The position numbers and the translations under genes were made by a program. A stretch of DNA of 64,000 nt from Edaphochlamys debaryana (lineage: Eukaryota; Chlorophyta; Chlorophyceae; Chlamydomonadales). Location of the stretch: the NCBI GenBank assembly GCA_016858145.1, contig JAEHOE010000046.1:310001-374000 (forward strand), written 5' to 3'. The notes beneath the pieces are model-generated. The model saw nothing but the letters and a program-made list of their open reading frames with translations, had not been told where the DNA came from and made no database searches. Shown here piece after piece: positions 12,601 to 23,078 of this stretch (within the stretch, counting starts at the first letter, position 1; each line of letters starts with the position of its first letter).

Positions 12601-13998
12601 GCGCGTGGTTGCGGGGAGCCGTTGGGGCCCGCTACGTAGGCGGGAGTCGCCCGGAGTGAGGAGCTGGAGGGTGCTCACCTGAATGCAGCCGGGGGCATAT
12701 GATGGGGCGTGTAACGAAGCATGCTGTGATGTGCTACCTAGGCACAGGTGGGGATGATGCGACCCGGTGACCGCCCAACCGCCCTTGCAGGTCAAGTTCC
12801 ACGAGTTTGTGCGGGAGCACCTGGGCGAGTGGCCGGGGCCCATCCTCGAGGCGGAGACGGGGCAGCCGCTGGGCGTGCACGCGGGCTACTGGTTCTACAC
12901 GGTCGGGCAGCGCGGCGGCATCAAGCTGCCCGGGGGACCCTGGTGAGAGAGCACGGGGCGGGGCTGGGGTACGGGTTGGGGGAGCCAGAGCGTGTGGGTG
13001 CGGACGCAGGATGCGGATGCCTCCGGTTGGGCTGGGGGCGTGTGTGGGGTGGGGTGAACAGTGGTTGGCGGCCTGGACCGTCCGGCCCCCTTATGGTGCC
13101 TAGGGGGGATGACTGCAGAGGGGCTTGCTGGCCAGGTTTCGGCTGGCCGGGATTGGTTGGCGGCGTGTGCGCTCAGCGTACCGACAGACCCGAAAGTGAG
13201 CGAGCCGGGGATCATTCTTGTCACCTGTCGCCGCCGGCCCTGGCCCCAAAGCCCCTCACCGTCAGTCACTGCCGGCCCAGTTCACCCTTCCTCTGCCCTG
13301 CCTCCCCCGTCCTCTTCACTGCCCCTGTCCATGCCCCCACCCCCAACCCTTTGCCAGGTACGTCGTCGCCAAGGACACGCTGCACAATGCCGTACTTGTG
13401 TCCCGGCAGTACTACGACGGAGGCAAGGCGCGCAACGCCTTCGCGTGCGGGCCCTTCAACTGGCTCAGCCCTGACGTACGGCCGCAGGTGCGGCTGCTGG
13501 TCGCTGAAGGGGTTTTCATCTCCCGAGTTGCTGAGCCGGCACACCGGGCATTGCTTGTCGTCACCTAGATCTGTGCTTCATCCTGATGACAGCTCGGGGT
13601 GTAGTGTGGCTGTGGGCTGACGGTTTCCTGTTGTGCCGCCCGCTGTTCACGCGCAGGACGAGTCCGTGGCTGGGACCCTGTACGTCAAGGTCCGGCACGG
13701 GCCCAACATGTACCGCTGCTGGCTGGAGCTGCACGAGAAACCCTCGACCTACGGCACCGACATATTCACGGACGGCGCGGGCGATGCGTACGGCACTGTC
13801 GTACTCGAGGCCAACGACCAGGGCCTGGCGGCGGGGCAGTACGCCGTACTGTACCAGGGCGGGCGGTGCCTCGGCTCTGCGGTCATCACGGGTACCGTGG
13901 AAGCCCCGCCTGCTCTAGCGGCAGCGGCGGCTGCAGCTGTAGCAGCGGCTGCCGCAACAGCAGGCGTTCCTCCAGCTGCCTTGAAAGCCGCGCTGTGA
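9691..13998 (+). CDS. mnmA: tRNA-specific 2-thiouridylase, MnmA/TrmU family (9 exons)
   Basis: This enzyme makes 2-thiouridine at the wobble base of Lys/Glu/Gln tRNAs, using ATP and a persulfide sulfur. Exons: 9691-10028, 10442-10582, 10880-10931, 11210-11340, 11656-12085, 12262-12339, 12791-12942, 13358-13487, 13657-13998; phases agree and give 597 residues. Visible motifs are the PP-loop SGGVDSS (about residue 127), TPNPDIWCN with the catalytic Cys near 219, and KDSQGICFLGK with the partner Cys near 386. WFYTVGQRGGIKL follows, then the C-terminal beta-barrel region. Exon 1 supplies about 110 residues rich in Ser, Arg, Ala and Pro, as in an organelle targeting peptide; its donor GG|GTACGT joins in phase to the PP-loop exon. 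A variable Ala/Glu/Gly-rich insertion of roughly 70 residues follows GHYARVERGH. The start at 9691 is the first suitable ATG but is the least certain part. Confidence 0.9.
11558..11685 (+). repeat. Duplicated splice acceptor and exon head in the thiouridylase gene
   Basis: The sequence GCAGCCGCGTCAAGTTCGG, an AG acceptor plus the first bases of exon 5, occurs at about 11558 and again at about 11652, 94 bp apart. Only the downstream copy keeps the frame (SRVKFGAFYDY). Use of the upstream copy would reach a stop near 11680. Confidence 0.85.
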
Positions 13999-14158
13999 GC
14001 ATGTCCACCGGTCCAAGGCCCAAATCGGGAGTTACCATATGCTTAGCTGCGGCATTTCGGTGGCGCGCCGCCAGGTGGCGCGACTTGGACAAAGCCAGCA
14101 CATATGTCGCAGTATGTGGACGGCGAGGATGAGCCAGGGACACCCCTGAGGGACACGC

Positions 14159-14163
14159 TGTAA
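14159..14163 (+). terminator. TGTAA poly(A)-type signal after the thiouridylase gene
   Basis: TGTAA, the usual poly(A) signal of volvocine algae, lies about 160 bp after the stop codon, just before the duplicated segment begins. The site is a simple pentamer, so the assignment rests on position. Confidence 0.4.
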
Positions 14164-14215
14164 TCGCATGGCAGGCTGACGCACACACGCGCCTTCGAAC
14201 AGACGTTGGCAGGGG

Positions 14216-14979
14216 CGCTCTCTGCAATTGAAACGGGCAGATTTCTGTTGCGAGCTTCTAGGCTGGGGGGCGTGAAGCCCCCTGGTGAGGTAGGGTCGGA
14301 TGGCATCTTGTCGGCATGGGGGGGAAGTGGGACTTAGGGAGGGGGGAGGGCACTCCGCTCTAAATCGCCCTGCAACTGCGTGGGAGGCCGTGTGGTGCCG
14401 GCTGAGCATGACTCAACCACAACCGTGGCCTGCAAAGCTTTCGCATACACTTGACAACCACGCTTGTGTTGCTCGGGAGCCGGGGGGCCTCCTGTTGTGG
14501 CAGTCGGGGCAAGCTGCAGGACTCGTGGGAAGTCCGCTCCGACGGCCGGGTACGAAGTGCGAGCACGCACTACGGTGGGCTGCCTACGCGCCGCGACGGC
14601 AGCAGCCAGCATCAGGTGGTTTGGTTTCAGGTCTCAAGCTGTTGGGAACGCGTCGTCAAGCAACGCGTCGAGGGCCGTCGCGCACGAAGGGGCCATCAAA
14701 AGGACGACTAGTACCGCTGCGCGCCAGGTGTGAGCACACGCCATCGTCGACCGGTAGTTGCTATCACAGGCTTTGTCTTGCGAGTTGTGATGCAGAAGAC
14801 GATGGTTGCGGCTCTGAGGAAAGCGTAGCTTAGCCTTTCGTTTGTTAGGAGGTCTCTGCAACCGGCTGCGCCCACTTGTGACATGCACAGATCAAGCTAG
14901 CACTTCTACGACGTGTGCTGGGAGCTGGAGGTTCGCTCTTGAGGCGCCGCGAGGCGTCAGGCGCCACGCGCGCATCTCG
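14216..14979 (+). repeat. Source copy of the segment duplicated in COG1 intron 8
   Basis: This 764-bp stretch forms the upstream flank and probable 5' leader of the next gene and is nearly identical to 6090-6847. Because coding bases of the downstream gene are also found in the COG1-intron copy, this locus is the likely source. It contains no long reading frame starting with ATG. Confidence 0.8.
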
Positions 14980-15006
14980 AAATCCTCGAGCTCAGGGGCG
15001 AAGAGC

Positions 15007-18000
15007 ATGCAGCCCTTGATTGAGGTTCTCTTTGGCAATGAGCGTGACCCCGCAACGGCGCTGCGCAAGTCGCTGCTGGCCTTCCTCGACGACAGCCCCG
15101 AGGGCAGCGTTCTGGGCCCCCGGCGTGCCTATCTTTCGACTTGCAGTCAGGTCACGCTACAGCCCCCTCATGCGCTTCGTGCGGTGCTCATGGCGCCCGA
15201 GAGCCGCTCGATATTCCGCCTGGCCTCCGCGCCGGACGGCCGCGAGGTGGTGTGCCTTGACGAGCTGCAAATCCGGAGAGCTGCAGGCATTGGTGACGAT
15301 CTCAGCGTGGGAGCAGGAGGCTTCGGGACAGATTTTTCGGACCAGTTCTGGAGTGCTGCCATGGCCGTCGCGGAGGGCATCCCCGACAACTCCGCGGGCA
15401 GCCAGCTCCTCCAGGGCAGCGCGGGGGGCAGCAGCTTGGGCATGAGGGGGGGTGGCTTCAGCGGTGTGATGCTAGGCGGGGGCGGCAGCTCGCAAGTCCA
15501 GCTGCCGTCGCCGTGGGATGGCCGTGCCGCGGTCCTTTCCCAGCTCGACTCCCTCTCACTTGGGGGCAACTTCGGCCAGGCTCGTGCGCAGCACATGAGC
15601 CACAGCTATGCCATGGGAATGAGCATGGACGGCACGAGCGGCCCTGGGGGCGGCCTGGTCAGGGCCTTCCCCAGCGGCCTCCACAGTGCCGACATGAGCA
15701 GCATGGCGGGCCCCGGCTCCGCCGCCGCCGACTCCAGCCTCAGCCTCAGTACCAACCCCATCCCCACGTTCGCCACGGTCAGCTGCGACGTTCGGAGCGA
15801 CATGAGCGACGGGCGCAGCAGCCTACCTCCGGGCTGGCCAACGCCGGCGGGGCCGCGACTGGTGGAGGAGCCGTCTGATGTGGGCGTCTGCGTCGGCGGC
15901 AGCCTGATCAGGATGGTCGGAAACGTTGGACTCACGGGCAGCGGCCTGAGCGGCAGCGGGCTAGGTGCTAGCAGCATGGGCACTGGCATGGGCGGCGGCG
16001 TGGGCGGCGGCAGCGGTATGGGCGGCGGCGGCGGCGGAAGTGGCATCAGCCAGGCGATGCTGACGCCGGCGGTCGTGTCTGCAATCAACTCCGCCTGGCC
16101 GGGCGACGAGCCGCTGGCAAGGCTGAAGCGGAGGGCAGCCCTGGCCCTGGCCGCCGCTTACGACGGACCCGAAGGCCCCTACTCCATGCTAGCGGTAGGT
16201 TTCCTGATCACCCGTGTTTTACCTTGCCATGGCTGCCCCGGGTTTGTTTCCGACCTTCTGGTCACTCCTGGTATCCAATCCACTCATTCCTGATACCTTT
16301 CATTGTGTGTAAACTTTCGTGCGCAGTCTGCCCTGGGCGATGTGCTGCACCGACACGAGCCCGAAGCGGTCGCGGAGCTGCGCCACCCGGTCACCCGCAC
16401 GCTCCGTGTGAAGCAGCTGCTGCACGAGGGAGGCCCCACGGACCCGCCTGCGCCGGGGCCCGGGCCCGCCGCGGCGCAGCCGGGCGGCGAGGGCGCGGAG
16501 GGCGCTGCGCCGGCGGCCGCCGCGGGTGCAGGTGACGTGGCGGCGCTGAGCGATGCCGCCGGCGAAGCGGCGAATGCGTCAGCCAGCGGCGCTGAGCCTG
16601 CCAGCGCCGACGCTGCGGAGGAGGGCGCACCGGCGGCGGGCTCCGCCGCCGCCGCCGCCGCGGCGGCAGCTGCGGCGGACGGCGCCGCTGGCAGCAACGG
16701 CCCGGGCTTCCTGCGCGTCGTACGGGGCAAGTACGACATCGTCGTGACGCTTGACATGCCCGCGCTCATGGCAGGGCACGGGAACGGCGCGCAACCGCCG
16801 CCGCTGCCCGTACCCACGGGCATGTCGACCATGTCATTTGGGTCGGCCAACAGTTCGTCCTTCGGCACGGGCACGCCCGCCGGCTCCATGGGCGCCGGCG
16901 GGCCGTTGGGAATGGGCGGCGCCGCCATGCGCAAGTCCGCCAACCGCTCCATTACTAACGCGATCCCGCTCAACTTCAACGTACTGCCGTCGGGCCCCAT
17001 CAACTCCTCCGTATTCACGACGGGCAGCGTGCTGCAGCAGCCGGGCGCGGCGGCGCTCGGCGCCGCCGCCACGGCCGCCGCCGGCGGCCTGTCCGCCTCG
17101 GCGGCGGCGGCGGCGGGCGTGGGGCTGGAGGGCATCCAGGAGCTGGCGTTGCGCGCCTTCCCCGGATGCACGCCGGCGGCACAGCTGCGGCGCGCAATCG
17201 TGGTGCACCTGGCAGGCCTGCCCCGGCGCTCGCAGCAGTGGACGCACCTGGGCACGTACGTGTCCTCGGCGCAGGCGCACCTGTGGCTCAACCCCGCGCA
17301 CAGGCGAGTGCTGGAGAGGTGTACTGGCTCGGGTGTAGCGGCTGCTGTATGCATTGCGTGCCTCAACCGTGCCCAAACCATGCCCTCACCCTTGATTGAC
17401 TTCGGTGACCCGCTCTCTCGACCCCTGCTCAACCCTGATACCTACCTATCTTACCCGACTGAGCCATACCCTGACCCTTCACCCTTCCAGGTGGCCCAAG
17501 CTCAAGGCCTTCGTGGTCCACCCCGACTCCAAGGCCGTGTTCGTGGACGTGCAGCTGCCCGCGCCGCACGCCTCCGCCGGCCTCGTCGCGCTCGACCCCG
17601 CCGCGCTGCGCCGCGCCGCCGCCACGGGCCTCGCCACCGCCATCACCGCCTGCTGGCCGGGGAACACGCCCCTGGAGCGGATCCGCCGAGCGGCCGCGTT
17701 CACGCTCGCGTTCGCCGTGCGCGGCCCTGCTGGTGAGCTGGATTTCTTCAGGGCGTGCTGGGGGGAAAGGCTCGGGGGCAGGGCGGGTGGCCGGAATGCG
17801 CTCGTGCAGAGCACGCGGGCACAAAGCGCTGGTGCAGTGCACGGGCTTGCAGCCTGTGACCTCCATAGACCGGGGATGATCCCTTCCGTCTTCCAGAGGC
17901 GCCCTGCGCCATCCAAACTCTCATGGGACCGGCGCTGGCCCCGTTTGGCCTCCTACGCCCAACCGCCCCCTCCCCCGCCCTTCCCTCCGCAGGCCCCTAC

Positions 18001-21000
18001 ACCATGCTGGGTAGCGCTCTGGGCACCGCCATCCGCAAGCGCGACAAGGAGGCATTCGATGCGTTGGCAGGCGCCGGGAAGCTGTCGGAGCTGCTCGACG
18101 ATTCGGCTTCCTCCTCGGCCTCGGCGTCGGCCGTGCCCTCGGGCAGCCCCGCCCCAGTCACAGGGCCCGGCGCCTCGGGTTCCGGTGAGGCCGGCGCCGC
18201 GCCGGCGGGAGCTGAGGGCGCGGAGCCGAGCGCGGAAGCCGCCACGGAGGCGCAGGTTCCGCCCTCGCCCAGCGACGCTGCGGCGGCCTCGGCCGCGGCG
18301 GTGGCCGCGACCGCCGCCGGGGTTGCGGCTGGGGTCGCGGCTGCGGCTGCGGGCGGGGAGGGTGGTGAGCTCGGCGCACCGGGCGGAGGAGCAGGAGGAG
18401 GAGGGGCAGGCGGAGGCGCGGGCCTGTCCATGGACCGCACGTCGAGTGGCAGCGGCAGTGGCGTGGGCGGGGGCTACATCGTCAGCTTCAAGAAGGACCT
18501 GGTGAGGAGGGGCGAGGGGCAAGAGGGGGAGGGGCTGGGAGCGGAGGGGAGGGGAGCCGGCTGCGGGCATGTCGTGGCGGCGTGCCATGGCGCTGGCAGC
18601 AGCCTTCAGAGGGCGGCGGCCAGGGGCGAGGAGGAAGGAGGTCGGGCCGGGCGGGGCGCCCGAGACCATGCCGTGGCGGCGCAGGGGAACAGCAGGCAGG
18701 CCTCGGTCAGGGTCACTGCCAGTGCGGGAGCGCCGCCTGCGCGTGCCGACTTCCTGGTTGTGGAGCGACAGAGAGTCTCCTTCTCGCTAGCTACCTTGAT
18801 CTCGAGGTCTTGACTTCTCCCCCATCCCATCCGCCCCCCCTGGACGGGTACATGCGGCTGCGGCGAGCGAGCCCCCCACATAAACCCCTGTGATCCCCAT
18901 GCTTCCTGGCGAGAGATACCATTCTTCTCCCTAGCTACCTTGACCTCATTCCTCCTTCCGATCTGCGCCTTTCCCCAGGACGGATACATGCGGCTGCGGT
19001 TGGAGGCCCTTCTGTCAGACTGGCCCAGGGACGACCGGCCGCCGGCGCCCGGCGTGTCTGCGGGGCTCGGCATGGGCATGGGAATGGGCATGGGGATGGG
19101 CATGAGCGGCGGGGGCCTGGGCGGCGGCGGCATGGGCGGGAGCCTGGGCTCGAGCAGCATGAGCGGCGGTCCGCTGGGGCTGGGCATGGGCGGGACCCAC
19201 ATGCTGCCCTTCTCCATGGGGTCCGAGGGCAGCGCCTCCGGTGCGACCGACACGTCGCCGTTCCCTGGGACCTTCACCTCCAGCGCCGGCACAAACACAG
19301 GAAGCGGCTTGTCGATCGGAGCCGGCGGCACGAAGCTCCCCGGCTCGTGGCTTCCGGGCGCGCCAGGCGCCGCGGCGGCCGCGGCCGCCGCCGCGGCAGC
19401 AGCCGGCGGCGGCGGCGGCGGCGGCATGGGCCTGGCGGGCTCCGGCGGCAGCGGAGCTGCCGCCGCCGCCGCCGCGGCAGCGGGGCTCGGCGGACCGGGC
19501 TCGGCGGCCGATGCCGCGGGTAGTCCTCCGTTAGAGCAGGAGCTCATGCGTCGCTTTCCGCCGCCGCCAGGGGCGCTGCCCGGCAGTGAGGTCGCCACCG
19601 TGGCTGCCGCCAAGCGGTGCATCGCGAGGCTGCTGGCCTGGGCGCCGCCGCCGCACCAGCTCACCTTTGCCAAGCTGGGCGCGCAGGTGAGCACATGGCG
19701 GAGGGAATCTCCTCCTTGAGGGGGGGGGCTGTTTGGGGGTATGGTGCGCAGGTTCAGGGTGCAGGCGGAATTGCGGCTGTCTGTTGGTAGCTTTCTTGCC
19801 TATCTTCCATGCACAACTTGCAGCCGAACGGGTTGCTGAGCTGTCGTACTCTGCCGTACAATGCCGTACCGCAGGTGCCCAAGCTGCTGGGCGGCGCGCG
19901 CATCGGGCGCAACCTGCGCCTGGTGTGCCTGGAGGAGCCGGGCGTGTTCGCGGTGCAGTCGCAGGTGCGCTTCCGGGCCCCTTCTGTAAATTCGTGCATG
20001 TGTTGCTTAACGCGCCTCTTGCTTAAACGCCTACCACCGCGCCAGCCCCTTCGTCCACGCACTCTGCTGACGCCCGCTGACCTGCCCCACGCGACGCCCT
20101 CATCCATCCCCGCCGCACGCCCCGCCCGCAGAGCCCCACCGTGCACGTGGTGCGGCTCGTGTGCCCGCGGCTGCTGCAGCTGGCGCACGAGGTGGCGGAG
20201 CGCAAGCTGCCCCAGGCGGTGGGACCGGGGCTCCTCCACGGGGCGCCCGGCAGCAACCCACAGGCAGGGCAGGGCCCGGCAGTGCAGGTGTTGCAGGTGG
20301 GCTGCCGGACGCCAGGCCTGGATCTGGATCTTGGGACCGTCGTGCGTCGTAGCCGTGTAGTAACCCGTGGTGTGGAGACAGACAGGGGCTATAGATGTGT
20401 AGAAGCCGCGCCCGCGCGGGTTGGGTTCATGTTTAGCCTCCACGCCACCCCGAAGCTAGCTCACCCCGGCCCGGCACCAACCCGCCCCCTACCCCCGGCT
20501 CTTTCCCGCAGGTCCTGCCTGGGCACCAGGGCGGCAACAACAGCATGGATCTGGACGGTGTGCTGCAGCCGTACGGCTACGGCCCGGCGGGCGGCGTGGC
20601 GGTGGGCGTGTCGCGTCAGCAACTGCTCGGCGGCGGCGGGGCGCACACGACGCCGCTGCCGCTGGGCCAGATGACGGGGGCGGCGGCGGCGATGCAGCTC
20701 CGCCCAGCGATCACGCAGGTGACGCCGCAGATGCAGGTGCTGCCGTCCGGCACCGTCGTTCAGGCCGGATCGGTGCTTCAGGCGGGATCTGTCGTACAGG
20801 CCGGCGGCGTCGTACAGCACCCCGGCGGCCCTTCGTCCACCATGGGCGCGTCGCGCGTCACGACGCAGCTCGTCCCGGCTGGCGCCGTCGTACGGCAGCT
20901 GCGCCCGCCGGGTGCCGTACCGCAGCTCCGTGTGCTACAGCCGGGCACGCTGCTGACTGCTGACGCGCTCGGTGTGGCGGACTTCAGGCGAATGTCGCTA

Positions 21001-23078
21001 CAGCAGCAGCAAGGGGAGGTGCTGCTGAGCGATTCGGGCGAGGTGATCCGCGGCAGCGGTGGAGACTCGGGCTTGGGCACGTGGTCCCCCGCTTGGCAGC
21101 CTGCCACGGAGCAGCAGCAGCAGCAGCTGATCATGCTGCACCAGCAGCAACAACAACAACAACAACAACAACAGCAACAACAGCAACAACAGCAACAACA
21201 GCAACAACAACAACAACAGCAACACGCGCAACAGCAGCAGCAGCTGCAGCAGCTGGGCCAGCAACAGCGCGCGCTGGCTCAGGCCCAGGCCCAGATGGGC
21301 CTCGGGGGAGGCGTTGGCGGCGCAGGCGTCCTGGCGGGCCAGCGCTTCGATGGCCTTCAGGCCCTCGACCTGTCGGGTTGGCAACGCCAGCAGGCCCAAC
21401 AGCAGCAACAGCAGCAGCAACAACAACGCGCGGGGCTAGCGTCTCGCATGACGGACTTCGCCGCTGCCGCGATCACGACTGAGGAGTCCCTGATGCAGCA
21501 GCACCGGCAAAGCCACCCACAGCAGACGCACGCGCCGCTGGACGGCGGCGCCAAGGTGCCCGTACACCTGCTGTCGGACCCGTACTCACCGGACTTCCTG
21601 TCCGTACTGCAGCACTGCCACGCCTGCCAGCAGATCGGCCTCTCCGTACAGGTGTACGACGGCAGGCCCGCGCTTGTGGCTCTCTACGCGCCGTCGGCGC
21701 TGGCGGCGGCGGTGGCTGGGCCCGACGGTGTCCAGGTGGGGCCCACGTGCATGCGCTCATGCTATCGGGCCACGCCTCGCCCCCCACTCTCCCGCCCAGT
21801 CTGACGGCCCCGCCTGTCCCAATATTGTCCTCTGTCGCTGAAAGCCTGCGTCGCCTGGGGCCTACTAGGTGGGGCCCCGAGCTGAATGCCCTGTCTGTTG
21901 CGCTCTTGCTTTGTGGTCCCCAGGTGCCAAACGCATGGCCCGCCGCCGTCTACCTCCTCGACTGCACCGCGTCTTCGCCCGGTGAGCACCGCTTGTCTCC
22001 TCCTCCTCCGGGGCCTCTCCAGCCGCATGGCCCACGACTCACCCTGCTCATCGCCTGCACACCCACACCCACGCGACCCACCTCCACCACACCCTGTTCC
22101 CTCCGTCCAGGCGAGGGCCCCGAGGCGCTGGTGGGAACGCTGCTGGCCTCCCTGCGGGGGCTGCTGGAGGAGCCGGGGGTTGCCAAGGTGGTGCACGGCT
22201 GCGAGCAGGTGCGCCCTGACCGGCGGTGGGATTGCGATGCACACACTGCGCAAGGCTGGCCCGCATGCTTCACCCCCTGCTGTAATCCTGCCTTCATCTC
22301 GCGCGGCCGTGCGCGTAGTTCCCTCAGCTCTTGCCTTCCCTCTCCCTCTGACGTCCACACTCCCGCAGGTTCGCGCCGTAGAGATGGCAATGGGCGCGTC
22401 CATCGCGCCCCTCCTCGACACACGCATCCTGCTCGACTCGGTCACCAACATGCTACCGCCGCTGCCCGCGCCGCCGTCCATGGCGGCCGTGGCGGCGGCG
22501 GCCGCCGCCGGCGGGCCGCTGCCCGCCGGCGGCTACGGCGGCGCCGAGGCGGCGGCGGTGGCGCAGCTGGTGTCTTTCGTGGGGAGCCTGCAGTCGGCGC
22601 TGGCCGGGGTGGAGGTGTGGGCGGACCGGCCGGAGCTGCTGGGCGCGCTGGGCGGGGTGGTCATGGCGTCGAGGCGCGTGGAGCTGTGGAGCGCGTCGGG
22701 CCGGGACAGGTGAGGCCGGGCGACCCGCGCTGGCTCGGGGCTTGCTGCCACTCGCACCCGGGCGCCGCCTTCCTGTGCGTTCGCTGCAGCGTGCTGGTTC
22801 GGTCTGACTCCTCGACGCGATGCCCCTCCGCCCCCGCCCCTGCCCTCTCGTTCTCAACCCGCCCCCTTTCCACACCCTTCCCTCCCCATCCCTTGCGCTC
22901 CAGCACGTGGCTGTCACGGCCGCTGAGCGAGGCGCAGGTGGCGGTGGCGGCGCAGGCGGTCAAGCACCTGCCGGAGCTGTGGGCGGCCCTATGCGAGGCC
23001 GTGCCTTGGCTCGCCGCCCACTCGGCACTCCGGCTCATGGGAGCCCTCCGCGGCAGGGGAACGGGTCCCGGCTTGTAG
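15007..23078 (+). CDS. Egalitarian/EXD1-like protein: winged-helix-like repeats, polyQ, degenerate exonuclease domain (12 exons)
   Basis: Exons: 15007-16194, 16327-17318, 17491-17732, 17993-18501, 18979-19686, 19875-19964, 20132-20296, 20512-21735, 21924-21981, 22111-22208, 22369-22709, 22904-23078; phases agree and give 1929 residues. The N-terminal two thirds contain several related segments (e.g. LRKSLLAFLDD, LRRAIVVHLAGL, KRCIARLLAWAPP), each followed by a pattern like 'LTFAKLG...LVCLEEPGVFAV', resembling the winged-helix/LOTUS-like repeats of Egalitarian. Met/Gly/Ala-rich linkers separate them. A polyQ tract covers about residues 1499-1545. The C-terminus (from about 1670) resembles an RNase D-like 3'-5' exonuclease: VAKVVHGCEQV, LLDTRIL, SRPLSEAQVAVAAQAVKHL. 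The Asp/Tyr residues of the DEDD motifs are mostly replaced, so nuclease activity is unlikely. By analogy with Egalitarian and EXD1, an RNA-binding or small-RNA role is possible, but this is inference. 15007 is the first in-frame ATG. Confidence 0.75.
18770..19000 (+). repeat. Duplicated intron 3' end and exon head in the Egalitarian-like gene
   Basis: Two diverged copies of 'TCGCTAGCTACCTTGA..., pyrimidine tract, GAC GGR TAC ATG CGG CTG CGG' lie about 140 bp apart, near 18787-18860 and 18930-18996. The upstream copy has CTG where the functional copy has the CAG acceptor (18976-18978), so it cannot act as a normal 3' splice site. It encodes the same DGYMRLR start. Confidence 0.7.
21111..21250 (+). 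repeat. CAG/CAA repeat encoding polyglutamine
   Basis: This is an in-frame run of CAG and CAA codons, with a second shorter run near 21400-21427. The CAA interruptions are typical of a coding tract under selection for Gln rather than a pure microsatellite. Confidence 0.9.
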
